Source: Niallia circulans
GTDB taxonomy: Bacteria > Bacillota > Bacilli > Bacillales > Cytobacillaceae
DNA: 64,000 bases
Assembly: GCF_007273535.1 (NCBI RefSeq)
Contig: NZ_RIBP01000004.1
Span: 1,526,001 to 1,590,000, forward strand
Reading direction: 5' to 3'
A program made the position numbers and the translations under genes. Each line of letters opens with the position of its first letter. The first letter of the stretch is position 1. The notes under the pieces were generated by a model, which was given only the letters and a program-made list of their open reading frames with translations, was not told the origin of the DNA and searched no databases. Of the stretch, positions 1 through 8,153 are shown one piece after another.

Positions 1-692
1 TTAAGACTCGCACCTTCCTTCAGTACTGCTTGGATGATCATGCGCTGTCTTAGCTGACGTCCAAAGTCTCCGCGAGGGTCTTCATAACGCATCCGCGAGA
101 ATTTAAGTGCTTTTTCTCCATTAAGAGTAACCTCTCCCTCTGGGAAATGAACACCTTCATACGTAAAATCAAGGTCATTATTTACAGTGACTCCGCCGAC
201 AGAATCAACTATATCCTTAAAACCTTCCATATTAATTTGCATATAATAATCAATAGGTATATCCAGGAAGTTCTCGACAGTGTCCATAGACATTGCGACT
301 CCACCAAATGCATAAGCGTGATTTATCTTATCTGTTGTTCCGTGTCCAACAATTTCTGTACGTGTATCGCGAGGAATGCTGAGCATTTTCACAGATTTTT
401 TCTCTGGATTAACGGTCATAACAATCATTGTATCGGATCTTCCGCTGTCACCGTCGCGTTCATCGACACCGAGCATTAATACGGAAAAAGGCTCCTGCTG
501 CTCTAGATTTAACGTTTCTGTCCGTTTTGTTGTTTCTCTGTCAACAGGCTCATGCATAGAATCCACTGCACTAGTTAACGAATTCCATATAGTATATCCA
601 TAAACTCCAATACCAATTAAAAGGATCAGTAGTATTAATCCTGTGATTCGCAGCCATTTTCGTTTTTTCTTTTTCGGTTTTTCCGATCTCAT
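1..692 (-). CDS. LCP-family (LytR-CpsA-Psr) wall polymer ligase, C-terminus cut by window edge
   Basis: The first 230 codons of an LCP protein are visible; the C-terminal part lies before base 1. This family transfers undecaprenyl-linked wall polymers such as teichoic acid onto peptidoglycan on the outer membrane face. A Lys/Arg-rich cytoplasmic start (residues 2-13) is followed by one membrane segment (about 14-32) and then the LCP domain with LMLGVDERDGDSGRSDTMIV, SIPRDTR and MRYEDPRGDFGRQLRQR; the arginines and aspartates of these blocks bind the pyrophosphate lipid. I chose the ATG at 690-692 because TGGAGG lies about 10 bases upstream. It is divergent from gtaB. It is closest in type to TagT/TagU/TagV, but which member it is cannot be told from this part. 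Confidence 0.9.
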   Translation of the reverse strand, partial: MRSEKPKKKKRKWLRITGLILLILLIGIGVYGYTIWNSLTSAVDSMHEPVDRETTKRTETLNLEQQEPFSVLMLGVDERDGDSGRSDTMIVMTVNPEKKSVKMLSIPRDTRTEIVGHGTTDKINHAYAFGGVAMSMDTVENFLDIPIDYYMQINMEGFKDIVDSVGGVTVNNDLDFTYEGVHFPEGEVTLNGEKALKFSRMRYEDPRGDFGRQLRQRMIIQAVLKEGASL

Positions 693-1000
693 GTTCTGCT
701 AAAACCTCCATAACTTGACAATTTTTGATAAAACTACTTTTAAGATAGCAGAAAAGACATTGTTTGAATATAAAATTCAGCAAATTTATTATATTAATAA
801 TTGTTTATAGAAGGGATGTACTGCTTCAATAAGCTGAAAATGAGTTTATCTACTGTGTATGAATTAGATATGCTGCTTTTTTGTATACTAATAATGGTAT
901 AAACTAAAATAGTAACTTTTGCCCTGCCTGTAATCGGTGGACAATAAATAATATTGCATTTAAAATAGAGGTAAGATAGGAATTATTTGGAGGTAAATAC
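693..1000. other. Divergent intergenic region between the LCP gene and gtaB
   Basis: This 308-base stretch holds the start regions of two divergent genes. It is very AT-rich. Apart from the two ribosome binding sites (TGGAGG for the LCP gene, TTGGAGG for gtaB) I see only weak -10-like hexamers such as TATACT at 884-889, with no good -35 partner. I see no RNA gene or convincing small ORF. Confidence 0.5.
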
Positions 1001-1894
1001 ATGTCTAAAGTTAGAAAAGCGATAATACCAGCTGCAGGTCTTGGAACTAGATTTTTGCCGGCTACAAAAGCAATGCCAAAGGAAATGCTACCAATTGTTG
1101 ACAAACCAACTATCCAATACATTGTTGAAGAAGCGGTTGCTTCAGGCATCGAAGACATTATCATTGTTACTGGAAAAGGGAAAAGAGCAATCGAGGACCA
1201 TTTCGATAATGCATGGGAATTGGAAGAGAACCTAGTTGCGAAAGAGAAGTTTGACCTTCTTGATAAAGTAAAAGAATCATCCAATGTCGATATTCACTAT
1301 ATCCGCCAAAAAGAACCAAAAGGTTTAGGACATGCTGTATGGTGTGCAAGAAACTTTATCGGTGATGAGCCGTTTGCCGTTCTGTTAGGTGATGACATTG
1401 TGGACAGTGACGATCCGTGTTTAGGTCAGTTAATGTCCCAATACGATGAAACATTATCTTCTGTAATTGGTGTACAGGTTGTACCTGATTCAGAAACACA
1501 CCGCTATGGTATCGTTGATCCGATCGAAGGATCTGGAAGAAGACACCAAGTGAAAAAATTCGTGGAGAAGCCAAAGCAAGGCACAGCTCCATCTAATTTG
1601 GCAATTATCGGTCGCTATATTTTCACTCCGGAAATTTTCAAATTCCTAGAAGAACAAGAAGTAGGCGCAGGCGGCGAGATTCAGCTGACAGATGCAATTG
1701 AAAAGCTGAACCAAATCCAAAGAGTGTTTGCATATGAGTTTGAAGGCAACAGATATGATGTTGGAGAGCAATTGGGCTTTATCCAAACAACAATCGAGCT
1801 TGCTTTAAAGCGTGATGATATTAAAGACAAATTGGAAGTATATCTGAAAGATCTTGTTGGAAACATGCAGGATGAGCCTGTTAATAATAAATAA
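1001..1894 (+). CDS. gtaB: UTP-glucose-1-phosphate uridylyltransferase
   Basis: GtaB makes UDP-glucose from UTP and glucose-1-phosphate in the cytoplasm, feeding teichoic acid glucosylation, glycolipid anchors and other glycans. The 297-residue protein has the full-length nucleotidyltransferase fold. The N-terminal block [20 protein letters not shown] binds the nucleotide, LLGDDIVD carries the metal-binding aspartates, and VEKP and [10 protein letters not shown] follow as in other GalU/GtaB proteins. The ATG has TTGGAGG seven bases upstream. The gene ends at its own strong terminator, so it is probably monocistronic. In B. subtilis gtaB also lies beside teichoic acid genes and a glucosaminidase gene, as here. 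Confidence 0.97.
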   Translation: MSKVRKAIIPAAGLGTRFLPATKAMPKEMLPIVDKPTIQYIVEEAVASGIEDIIIVTGKGKRAIEDHFDNAWELEENLVAKEKFDLLDKVKESSNVDIHYIRQKEPKGLGHAVWCARNFIGDEPFAVLLGDDIVDSDDPCLGQLMSQYDETLSSVIGVQVVPDSETHRYGIVDPIEGSGRRHQVKKFVEKPKQGTAPSNLAIIGRYIFTPEIFKFLEEQEVGAGGEIQLTDAIEKLNQIQRVFAYEFEGNRYDVGEQLGFIQTTIELALKRDDIKDKLEVYLKDLVGNMQDEPVNNK

Positions 1895-1896
1895 TG

Positions 1897-1938
1897 GACA
1901 ATAAAAAAAGAGGATGAAAATCCTCTTTTTTTATTGTC
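1897..1938 (+). terminator. Terminator after gtaB
   Basis: A long hairpin: the arm with AAAGAGGAT pairs with ATCCTCTTT around a short loop, extended by an outer GACAATAAA/TTTATTGTC pairing, with a T-run in the 3' arm. Confidence 0.85.
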
Positions 1939-1998
1939 TTTTTATACGGAGATTACTAAAAAGAGGAATTGATTCCAAGTATTTTCAGCTAATGTTAT

Positions 1999-2025
1999 TA
2001 AACAAAACTCTTATCTACTCGATAT
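1999..2025 (+). promoter_or_regulatory. Sigma-D (flagellar) type promoter for the glucosaminidase gene
   Basis: TAAA (1999-2002), 15 bases, then CTCGATAT (2018-2025), matching the sigma-D pattern TAAA-N14/15-GCCGATAT at six of eight -10 positions and at all of the -35. It lies 36 bases before the start codon. B. subtilis lytD, a glucosaminidase autolysin, is also under sigma-D. Confidence 0.7.
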
Positions 2026-2061
2026 TAATAGTATATTAAACTATTAAAATTATTGAGGTGT

Positions 2062-5000
2062 ATGGTTATAAAAAAATTACTGAGCAAGAAGGCTGCTTTT
2101 TTGGTGTTTTTTTCTATTTTTGGTCTGTTTTTAATCAACCCTGAGCATAAATTAGCAGCGGAAGCAGGGTGGTCTGGTAATTTTTACAATAATACGAATC
2201 TTTCAGGAACTGGAATAGCTGCACAGTTTCCAAGTCTTCACTTGAATTGGGGCTATGATAAACCTCAGAGTGGCGTTAATGCGAATAATTTTTCAGCGTC
2301 ATTAACAACAAAGCTGAATGTACAAGAAGGCCAGCGCGATTATTTTCTTCAAACCTTTGCTGATGATGGTGTCAGAATGTATGTGGATGATAAGCTATCA
2401 ATTGATAGCTGGAATAAATCTGGCCAAACAATTTCGAAACCAATCAATTTGACTGCTGGAGTTCATAATGTCAAAACAGAGTATAGTGAGGCAGGAGGCA
2501 AAGCAATCCTGTTTTCTGATGTGCTGCCTTTTAACAGCTGGGTTGGCTATTTGTACAATAACACGACAAAAAAAGGTGCTCCAGAGGATGCGCTTCTATA
2601 TACACCTACTAATAACAGTGATTTGTCTTTTAACTATGGCTATAATGCACCTGGTGCAAAAAATATTGGCAGTAACAACTTTTCAATGAAGCTTTACACA
2701 TATAAAAAGCTTGCTGCAGGGCAGTATGTTATTCGGACAAAATCAGACGATGCTATCCAAATTTTTATAGATAATAAGAAGGTGCTTGAGAAAACAAGTC
2801 CAGGAGAGGAACAAATTATCGTCGATGTGGCTAATTCCTCGCAAGGAAGCACACATGCTATTAGAGTGGAATATGTGGAGAAAACGGGAAAAAGCTATTT
2901 AGACTTTTCCATAACACCTGTTAAGGAAGAGCTAGCTGAAGGCTCATGGCTTGCCGCTTATTATAACAGCACAACTGCTGCGGGAATCGGCAATGTTTAT
3001 GGAGGCAACAGCAGTACAAACAAAATCAGCAATGTGTTTTATAACTGGAAAACTGCTGCACCGAACACAAAAACAGCTAAGGACAATTTTTCTGCTTCCT
3101 ATTATAAACTAGTAAATAAAGGCAACTACTTTGTTCATACAATTGCTGATGATGGGATAAGTGCGTCTATTAATGGACAGCCATTATTTAATCGCTGGTC
3201 ATCCTCCTCAGGTAAAGAGAATAAGGCAGTGATTACAAATCTGCAGTCTGCAGGTATATTGGAAATCAACTATTTAGAAAAGACTAGCAGTGCTTTTGTT
3301 AGTGCAGATGTTCTTCCGTATGGACAGTGGCTAAGTTATTATTATGCAAATACTAGTTTAAAAGGCGTCCCAGCGAACAAAAAAATTATCAAGGGCGACG
3401 AAAACGGGGCATTCAGCTTTGATGCTGGCACTGGCTCTCCTGCTACAGGTGTTCCAGTTAATAATTATACGGCCCAGTTCATTACTGCAATGAAGCTGAC
3501 TGCAGGTGATTATGTCCTTCGTTATGGTGCAGATGACGGTATACGAGTTTATGTTGATGATAAGCTAGTGCTGGACAAATGGACTGGCTCCAATTCTGCT
3601 GAAAACACAATGAAAATCAACATAAATGATATAGCGACATCAGATGCCTCTAAAAAGGATGTTCACTGGATTAAAGTACAGTATTTAGAGAAAAGCGGAA
3701 AGTCAAAGCTTAACTTCGACATAAAACCATTACAGCAATCAGTGACAACAAGTGATTGGCTTAATGTGTTTTATCCAAACAAAACGCTAACAGGAACTGG
3801 AACTGTAATTGGCGGGGAAAATGCTGAGACAAAAATCACTTCTATTCAGTATAACTGGAATAAAAGTGCGCCTCTTGCTGGTATTCCTGCAGATGGCTTT
3901 TCGGCATCCTTCTTGAAAAAAATAACTGGCGGTCAGGATTACTTCGTATCAACATTTGCAGACGATGGCATGCGGGTGAAGGTAGACAATCAATCTGTCA
4001 TTAATCGCTGGAGTAACTCAGGCGGTGTATATAACAACGGGTTAATGACAAACTTAAGCTCTGGTGAGCATGTTATCCAAGCTGATTATTTTGATAATAC
4101 AGGCAGTGCTTTTGCTTATGCAGATGTACAGCCATTAGGAAACTGGATTGCCTATTACTATAACAATACGTCACTGACAGGAGCACCGGTCGCAGCTAAG
4201 GCTGTTAACAACAGCAACAGCATGACATTGACTCAAAATTTTGGAACAGCAGCACCGGCAACTTCTGTTCATGCAGACGGATTCTCAGCGAAATATGTAA
4301 CAGCGAAAAGAATCGAAGCTGGGGAGTATGTTATTCGTGGTCTTTCTGATGACGGTGTTCAAGTATTTATTGATGGACAACCAGTCATTGATCAATGGAA
4401 TAACGGCTCTTACAGAGAGAAGGCTACAAAGGTAAAGATTGCTGATACGAAGGACGGTAATATTCATTGGATAGAAGTGCGTTATTACGATAATAAAGGA
4501 ACAGCGAAATTCGAGCTTTCTTTTGTCCCATATACTGCTGAAAATCTAGTCAACAGCACTGGCTGGTATGCAGAATATTATCCGAAGATTATCGATGCTG
4601 ATGAGACTCCTGCTTATACTTTGTCTGACAATGTAAAACCAGTTGTCATCGGCGGACAGAATTCGATTAACAAAATAACAGCTGTTAATTTCGATTGGGG
4701 AACTGGATCGCCAGCAAGCACACTTGGTACAGATAAGTTCTCTGCCATTTACAGGAAAACAGTGGAAATAACAGAGGATGGATTGTACAACTTTACGATT
4801 GAAGCAGATGATGGAGTCATTCTGGAAATTGATGGTGAAAGAGTGATAAATTCATGGGAGAGCACCTCAAGCGGAAAGCGCGAAGTTACTGGCTATAAGC
4901 TTGCGAAGGGGACACATGAAATTGTGCTTAAATATTATGAGAATACTGGTGAATCTTCTGTTAGCTTTGAAATGAAGAAAACAAAAGCTGTCTATACAGC

Positions 5001-5994
5001 ATATGATTATTTAAACTATTCGTTGGCTGATGCAGCTGCTATCCAAGCTAGTAAATCTGCCCAAACGGATAAGAAGTATAAGGCATATGTCAGAGAGGAT
5101 GTCTTCTCTTATATAAGCAGCTACAGTGATTATGGTCTGATTAAAAGTGGCAGCTGGAATGTAAGAGGTGGAGCTAGCCTAGATGATTGGATAATTGGCA
5201 AGTTCTCAACAGGAGACAAAGTAACCATTTCTTCAAAAACAGCTAAGGACAGCAGCGGCTATTACTGGTATGAAGTAGACTTCTACAAATACTATGATGA
5301 AATTGCAGCAGCAACAGCTGACAAGCCCGCCCAATACAGACTAGCATACAATTATTGGGTTAACGCTGGTCCTGCTGACATCCAATATTATTTGAATCCG
5401 GATAATTTCATTAATGATGACAAGCAGAAGCTGCAGTTCTTGAAGCTTTCAGCAAGTGCAAGTTTAAATGAAGCAGAGGTGAACGCCAAGATTCTTGTCG
5501 GCAAAGGGGTTTTTGCAGGAAAGGCGAGCTCATTTATAGAGGCAGGCAAACAGTATGGAATAAACGAGATTTACTTAATTTCTCATGCCATGCTGGAAAC
5601 TGGCAATGGTTCTTCAGAGCTGGCAACAGGAGTTACCGTTTCAAGTGTTGACGGTAAGGCAGTTGAACCAATGAAGGTTTATAATATGTACGGAATAGGA
5701 GCATATGATGCATCACCGACACTAGGCGGATCAGAATATGCATACAAGCATGGCTGGACAACTCCGGAAAAAGCAATTATCGGCGGAGCAGAGTTCATCG
5801 GCAAAAATTATATTAATAATGCCACATATCAACAAGATACACTCTATAAAATGAGATGGAATTCCAGCAATCCAGGAGTGCATCAGTACGCAACAGATAT
5901 AGGGTGGGCAAGCAAACAAGTGAACCGCATGAAATCCTTGTATGATTTGCTTGATTCCTATGAAATGTACTTTGAAATTCCGATATATAAATGA
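2062..5994 (+). CDS. Giant secreted endo-beta-N-acetylglucosaminidase with seven PA14-like repeats
   Basis: The product (about 1310 residues) is predicted to be an exported autolysin cutting peptidoglycan glycan strands. A signal peptide covers about residues 1-36 (KKLLSKK, then a hydrophobic run, then AAEA). Seven repeats of about 120-145 residues follow, starting near 34, 154, 293, 419, 564, 693 and 833; each has a W-x-x-x-Y-Y entry, an FSA(S/K) strand and a DDG(V/I) motif, as in PA14 carbohydrate-binding domains. Next comes an SH3/GW-like stretch (about 980-1115), then a glucosaminidase domain of the LytD/PF01832 kind with HAMLETGNGSS, whose Glu (about residue 1179) is the expected acid catalyst, and NMYGIGAYD. 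An upstream in-frame TTG (2053) is possible; the ATG at 2062 fits the signal peptide, although GAGGTG (2055-2060) is very close to it. LytD in B. subtilis is shorter and lacks PA14 repeats. Confidence 0.88.
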   Translation: MVIKKLLSKKAAFLVFFSIFGLFLINPEHKLAAEAGWSGNFYNNTNLSGTGIAAQFPSLHLNWGYDKPQSGVNANNFSASLTTKLNVQEGQRDYFLQTFADDGVRMYVDDKLSIDSWNKSGQTISKPINLTAGVHNVKTEYSEAGGKAILFSDVLPFNSWVGYLYNNTTKKGAPEDALLYTPTNNSDLSFNYGYNAPGAKNIGSNNFSMKLYTYKKLAAGQYVIRTKSDDAIQIFIDNKKVLEKTSPGEEQIIVDVANSSQGSTHAIRVEYVEKTGKSYLDFSITPVKEELAEGSWLAAYYNSTTAAGIGNVYGGNSSTNKISNVFYNWKTAAPNTKTAKDNFSASYYKLVNKGNYFVHTIADDGISASINGQPLFNRWSSSSGKENKAVITNLQSAGILEINYLEKTSSAFVSADVLPYGQWLSYYYANTSLKGVPANKKIIKGDENGAFSFDAGTGSPATGVPVNNYTAQFITAMKLTAGDYVLRYGADDGIRVYVDDKLVLDKWTGSNSAENTMKININDIATSDASKKDVHWIKVQYLEKSGKSKLNFDIKPLQQSVTTSDWLNVFYPNKTLTGTGTVIGGENAETKITSIQYNWNKSAPLAGIPADGFSASFLKKITGGQDYFVSTFADDGMRVKVDNQSVINRWSNSGGVYNNGLMTNLSSGEHVIQADYFDNTGSAFAYADVQPLGNWIAYYYNNTSLTGAPVAAKAVNNSNSMTLTQNFGTAAPATSVHADGFSAKYVTAKRIEAGEYVIRGLSDDGVQVFIDGQPVIDQWNNGSYREKATKVKIADTKDGNIHWIEVRYYDNKGTAKFELSFVPYTAENLVNSTGWYAEYYPKIIDADETPAYTLSDNVKPVVIGGQNSINKITAVNFDWGTGSPASTLGTDKFSAIYRKTVEITEDGLYNFTIEADDGVILEIDGERVINSWESTSSGKREVTGYKLAKGTHEIVLKYYENTGESSVSFEMKKTKAVYTAYDYLNYSLADAAAIQASKSAQTDKKYKAYVREDVFSYISSYSDYGLIKSGSWNVRGGASLDDWIIGKFSTGDKVTISSKTAKDSSGYYWYEVDFYKYYDEIAAATADKPAQYRLAYNYWVNAGPADIQYYLNPDNFINDDKQKLQFLKLSASASLNEAEVNAKILVGKGVFAGKASSFIEAGKQYGINEIYLISHAMLETGNGSSELATGVTVSSVDGKAVEPMKVYNMYGIGAYDASPTLGGSEYAYKHGWTTPEKAIIGGAEFIGKNYINNATYQQDTLYKMRWNSSNPGVHQYATDIGWASKQVNRMKSLYDLLDSYEMYFEIPIYK

Positions 5995-6000
5995 TAAGGA

Positions 6001-6030
6001 AGCCGGCACGCCATTGGAGTGCTGGCTTTT
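6001..6030 (+). terminator. Terminator after the glucosaminidase gene
   Basis: AGCCGGCAC pairs with GTGCTGGCT across a nine-base loop, followed by TTT and a T-rich stretch, starting six bases after the stop codon. Confidence 0.85.
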
Positions 6031-6399
6031 ACTTGTTTTCAAAGCGTATAAGTTTTAAAATGGTCTTCATAGAAAAAAGGATAATGATTGGTTCGGAATC
6101 CTTTTTTGAGAAAGGTGTCTGAAGGCCTTTAGTGATCTGAAACCAAAAGTATAAACAATGGCATTTAAAGGGGGCTTTGTACTGTTTGTCAGTACTTAAA
6201 TAAAGGTAAGAATTAGTTCGAAAATCCTAGCAAAAACAATAGTAAAATTACTTATTTTTGCTTGCTTGCTCTATAATGTTAGGTTAATGTTTAAGAAAAT
6301 CTGCAAAATGTGTATAATAATAAAATGGTTACTTTTGTAAAAGAAGTGAATCGTTCTAATACATAGTGTATTTGATAATGAAGAGGCGGTGTTTTTATA
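6031..6399. other. Intergenic region upstream of the GT2 gene
   Basis: No gene is visible. Two -10-like TATAAT hexamers occur (6272-6277 and 6313-6318). The second has TTAAGA at 6291-6296 with 16-base spacing, a plausible but weak vegetative promoter. The region ends in GAGGCGGTG, the ribosome binding site of the next gene. Confidence 0.4.
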
Positions 6400-7944
6400 G
6401 TGTCAAACTATAATAAAAAACAATTCGAAGCACAAAACAATATTGATTATAATAATGATGGCTACTATGTCTACAATAAAAAAAGCAGCATATTCAGTGC
6501 ATTGAAAAAGAAAAAGGAAAAGCTTCTGACAGTTGTTACACCTGTTTATAATGCTGAGAAATACTTAAGCAAAACAGTTGATTCTGTTATTAATCAAACA
6601 ATCGGTTTTGATAATGTTGAGTATATTCTTGTTGATGACGGCTCAAATGATAATTCTCGTCCGATGCTGTTGGAATATGCGCAGAAATATCAGAATATGA
6701 TGGTTGTTTTCCTTAAGGAAAATACAGGAACACCTGCACAGCCAAGGAACTTAGGGATAGAACTGGCAACGGCTCCTTATATTACTTTCCTTGATGCAGA
6801 TGACTGGTTGGAGAATAACGGTCTTGAAGTTCTTTATAATATCCTGAAAGAAACTAACGATGATTATGTTGTCGGTAAAACAATCCAGGTAGAGAATAAA
6901 TCTACTAAAATAGTTGGAGAGCATGAATCCTGCAAAGAAAGAAGAAGTATTCAAGCAACGTCCATTCCTCATATTTTCCAGCATTTAGGGCCGCGTTCAA
7001 GAATGATGAAGACAAGCCTGCTGAGAGATAATAATATTCGTTACCCGGAAATGAAGTATGCGGAGGACAAGCAGTTCTTTATCGATGTGCTTGTAGCAAC
7101 GAAAACAATTTCAACTACAACTAATCTTATTTACTATTTGAACAGGCTTGATGAAAACGATGCTTCCTTAACGAAACAAACAAGCATCATGCAGAAAATG
7201 GATACAAACATTAAAGTAATTGACTATGTGAAGGCTAAGAAGCTTGATGAAAAAACAGAAAAGATGATTTTAAATCGTCTATATGAATTTGATTGCATCA
7301 CTAGATTCTTTAATCGTCAGCATTTCTTCAAGAGTAAAAACAAGCAGGCGTATTATGATAAATTTAATGAAGTAATTGAAACAACTAAGGATCTTAGCTA
7401 CTCTATTGAGGATCAATTCTTCCACCCAATCAATAAGGTCGTTTATAATATGTTCCTTAATGGGGAGCAGGATAAAATTGCGGACTTGTTTAAATGGGAC
7501 AAGAAGGAAAAAGTAAAAGACATTGTTATAATTGAAAATGAGCCATATATGGTAACACCATTTGAAGACAAAAAGCATATTCGTGTTTCAATGGCAGGCT
7601 TCTATGAAGAGGGAGCTTTCGGGGAGAGCGACTATGTTTTGAACTTCCACTTATATGGTGATTCTATCGATAATGTTAATGATATTATTTTACGTGACAG
7701 GGGCAATACTGAAAATCAGTATTCCTTTGATCTTGAAAGAATTGATAAGCATCACTTCCGCATGACACTTCCATTGACAACAATGCTTGAGTTTGCGAAG
7801 GGAAGCTACGCGATATTCATCCGCTATAATGAATATCAAAAGATTAGCTTAATTCGTATGGACTATACGCAAAAAATGATGGATAAAAAGCTGTACCAGT
7901 TCTATACAACAATTAATTCAAATCTTGGCTTGAATATTAAGTAA
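6400..7944 (+). CDS. GT2 glycosyltransferase, probably decorating wall teichoic acid
   Basis: A 514-residue GT2 enzyme. After a charged, Asn-rich leader (1-40) comes the GT-A domain with TVVTPVYNAEKYL, ILVDDGSNDNS and FLDADDW (about residue 130), which bind the nucleotide sugar and metal. The C-terminal third (about 370-514) is a beta-rich accessory region of the type seen in TarS/TarQ-like wall teichoic acid glycosyltransferases. The GTG start at 6400 follows GAGGCGGTG; no better ATG is near. It has its own strong terminator and lies just before a teichoic acid polymerase and exporter, so transfer of a sugar onto polyol-phosphate repeats is the likely role. The sugar and acceptor cannot be read from sequence. 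Confidence 0.8.
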   Translation: MSNYNKKQFEAQNNIDYNNDGYYVYNKKSSIFSALKKKKEKLLTVVTPVYNAEKYLSKTVDSVINQTIGFDNVEYILVDDGSNDNSRPMLLEYAQKYQNMMVVFLKENTGTPAQPRNLGIELATAPYITFLDADDWLENNGLEVLYNILKETNDDYVVGKTIQVENKSTKIVGEHESCKERRSIQATSIPHIFQHLGPRSRMMKTSLLRDNNIRYPEMKYAEDKQFFIDVLVATKTISTTTNLIYYLNRLDENDASLTKQTSIMQKMDTNIKVIDYVKAKKLDEKTEKMILNRLYEFDCITRFFNRQHFFKSKNKQAYYDKFNEVIETTKDLSYSIEDQFFHPINKVVYNMFLNGEQDKIADLFKWDKKEKVKDIVIIENEPYMVTPFEDKKHIRVSMAGFYEEGAFGESDYVLNFHLYGDSIDNVNDIILRDRGNTENQYSFDLERIDKHHFRMTLPLTTMLEFAKGSYAIFIRYNEYQKISLIRMDYTQKMMDKKLYQFYTTINSNLGLNIK

Positions 7945-7961
7945 TGTAAGCAACGCTGTAT

Positions 7962-8004
7962 CCTATAGTGCGGGCTCCTTATGCCCGCAGCTATAGGTTT
8001 TTTT
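7962..8004 (+). terminator. Strong terminator after the GT2 gene
   Basis: CCTATAG-T-GCGGGC pairs with GCCCGC-AG-CTATAGG over a short loop, followed by seven T's. Confidence 0.9.
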
Positions 8005-8065
8005 CATTATTGTGACAAAAATGAAAATAGTCTAACACAGTTGAGCGTCGTACTTCTAAATAAGT

Positions 8066-8094
8066 TTGAAATCCATTCACGATACCTATATAAT
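8066..8094 (+). promoter_or_regulatory. Vegetative promoter of the polyol-phosphate transferase gene
   Basis: TTGAAA (8066-8071), 17 bases, TATAAT (8089-8094): a near-consensus sigma-A promoter about 60 bases before the ATG. It lies beyond the upstream terminator, so it probably drives this gene and tagG-tagH. Confidence 0.75.
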
Positions 8095-8153
8095 GTTTGA
8101 TAGATTGTAAAGTACGTGAATTTAGGTACTGTATGTTTGAGAGGAGTAGCATA

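Noticed and set aside
8097..8153. TTG start 19 codons upstream for the polyol-phosphate transferase
   Set aside because: It lies on the -10/+1 region of the promoter and has no Shine-Dalgarno; ATG 8154 has GAGGAG at ideal spacing.
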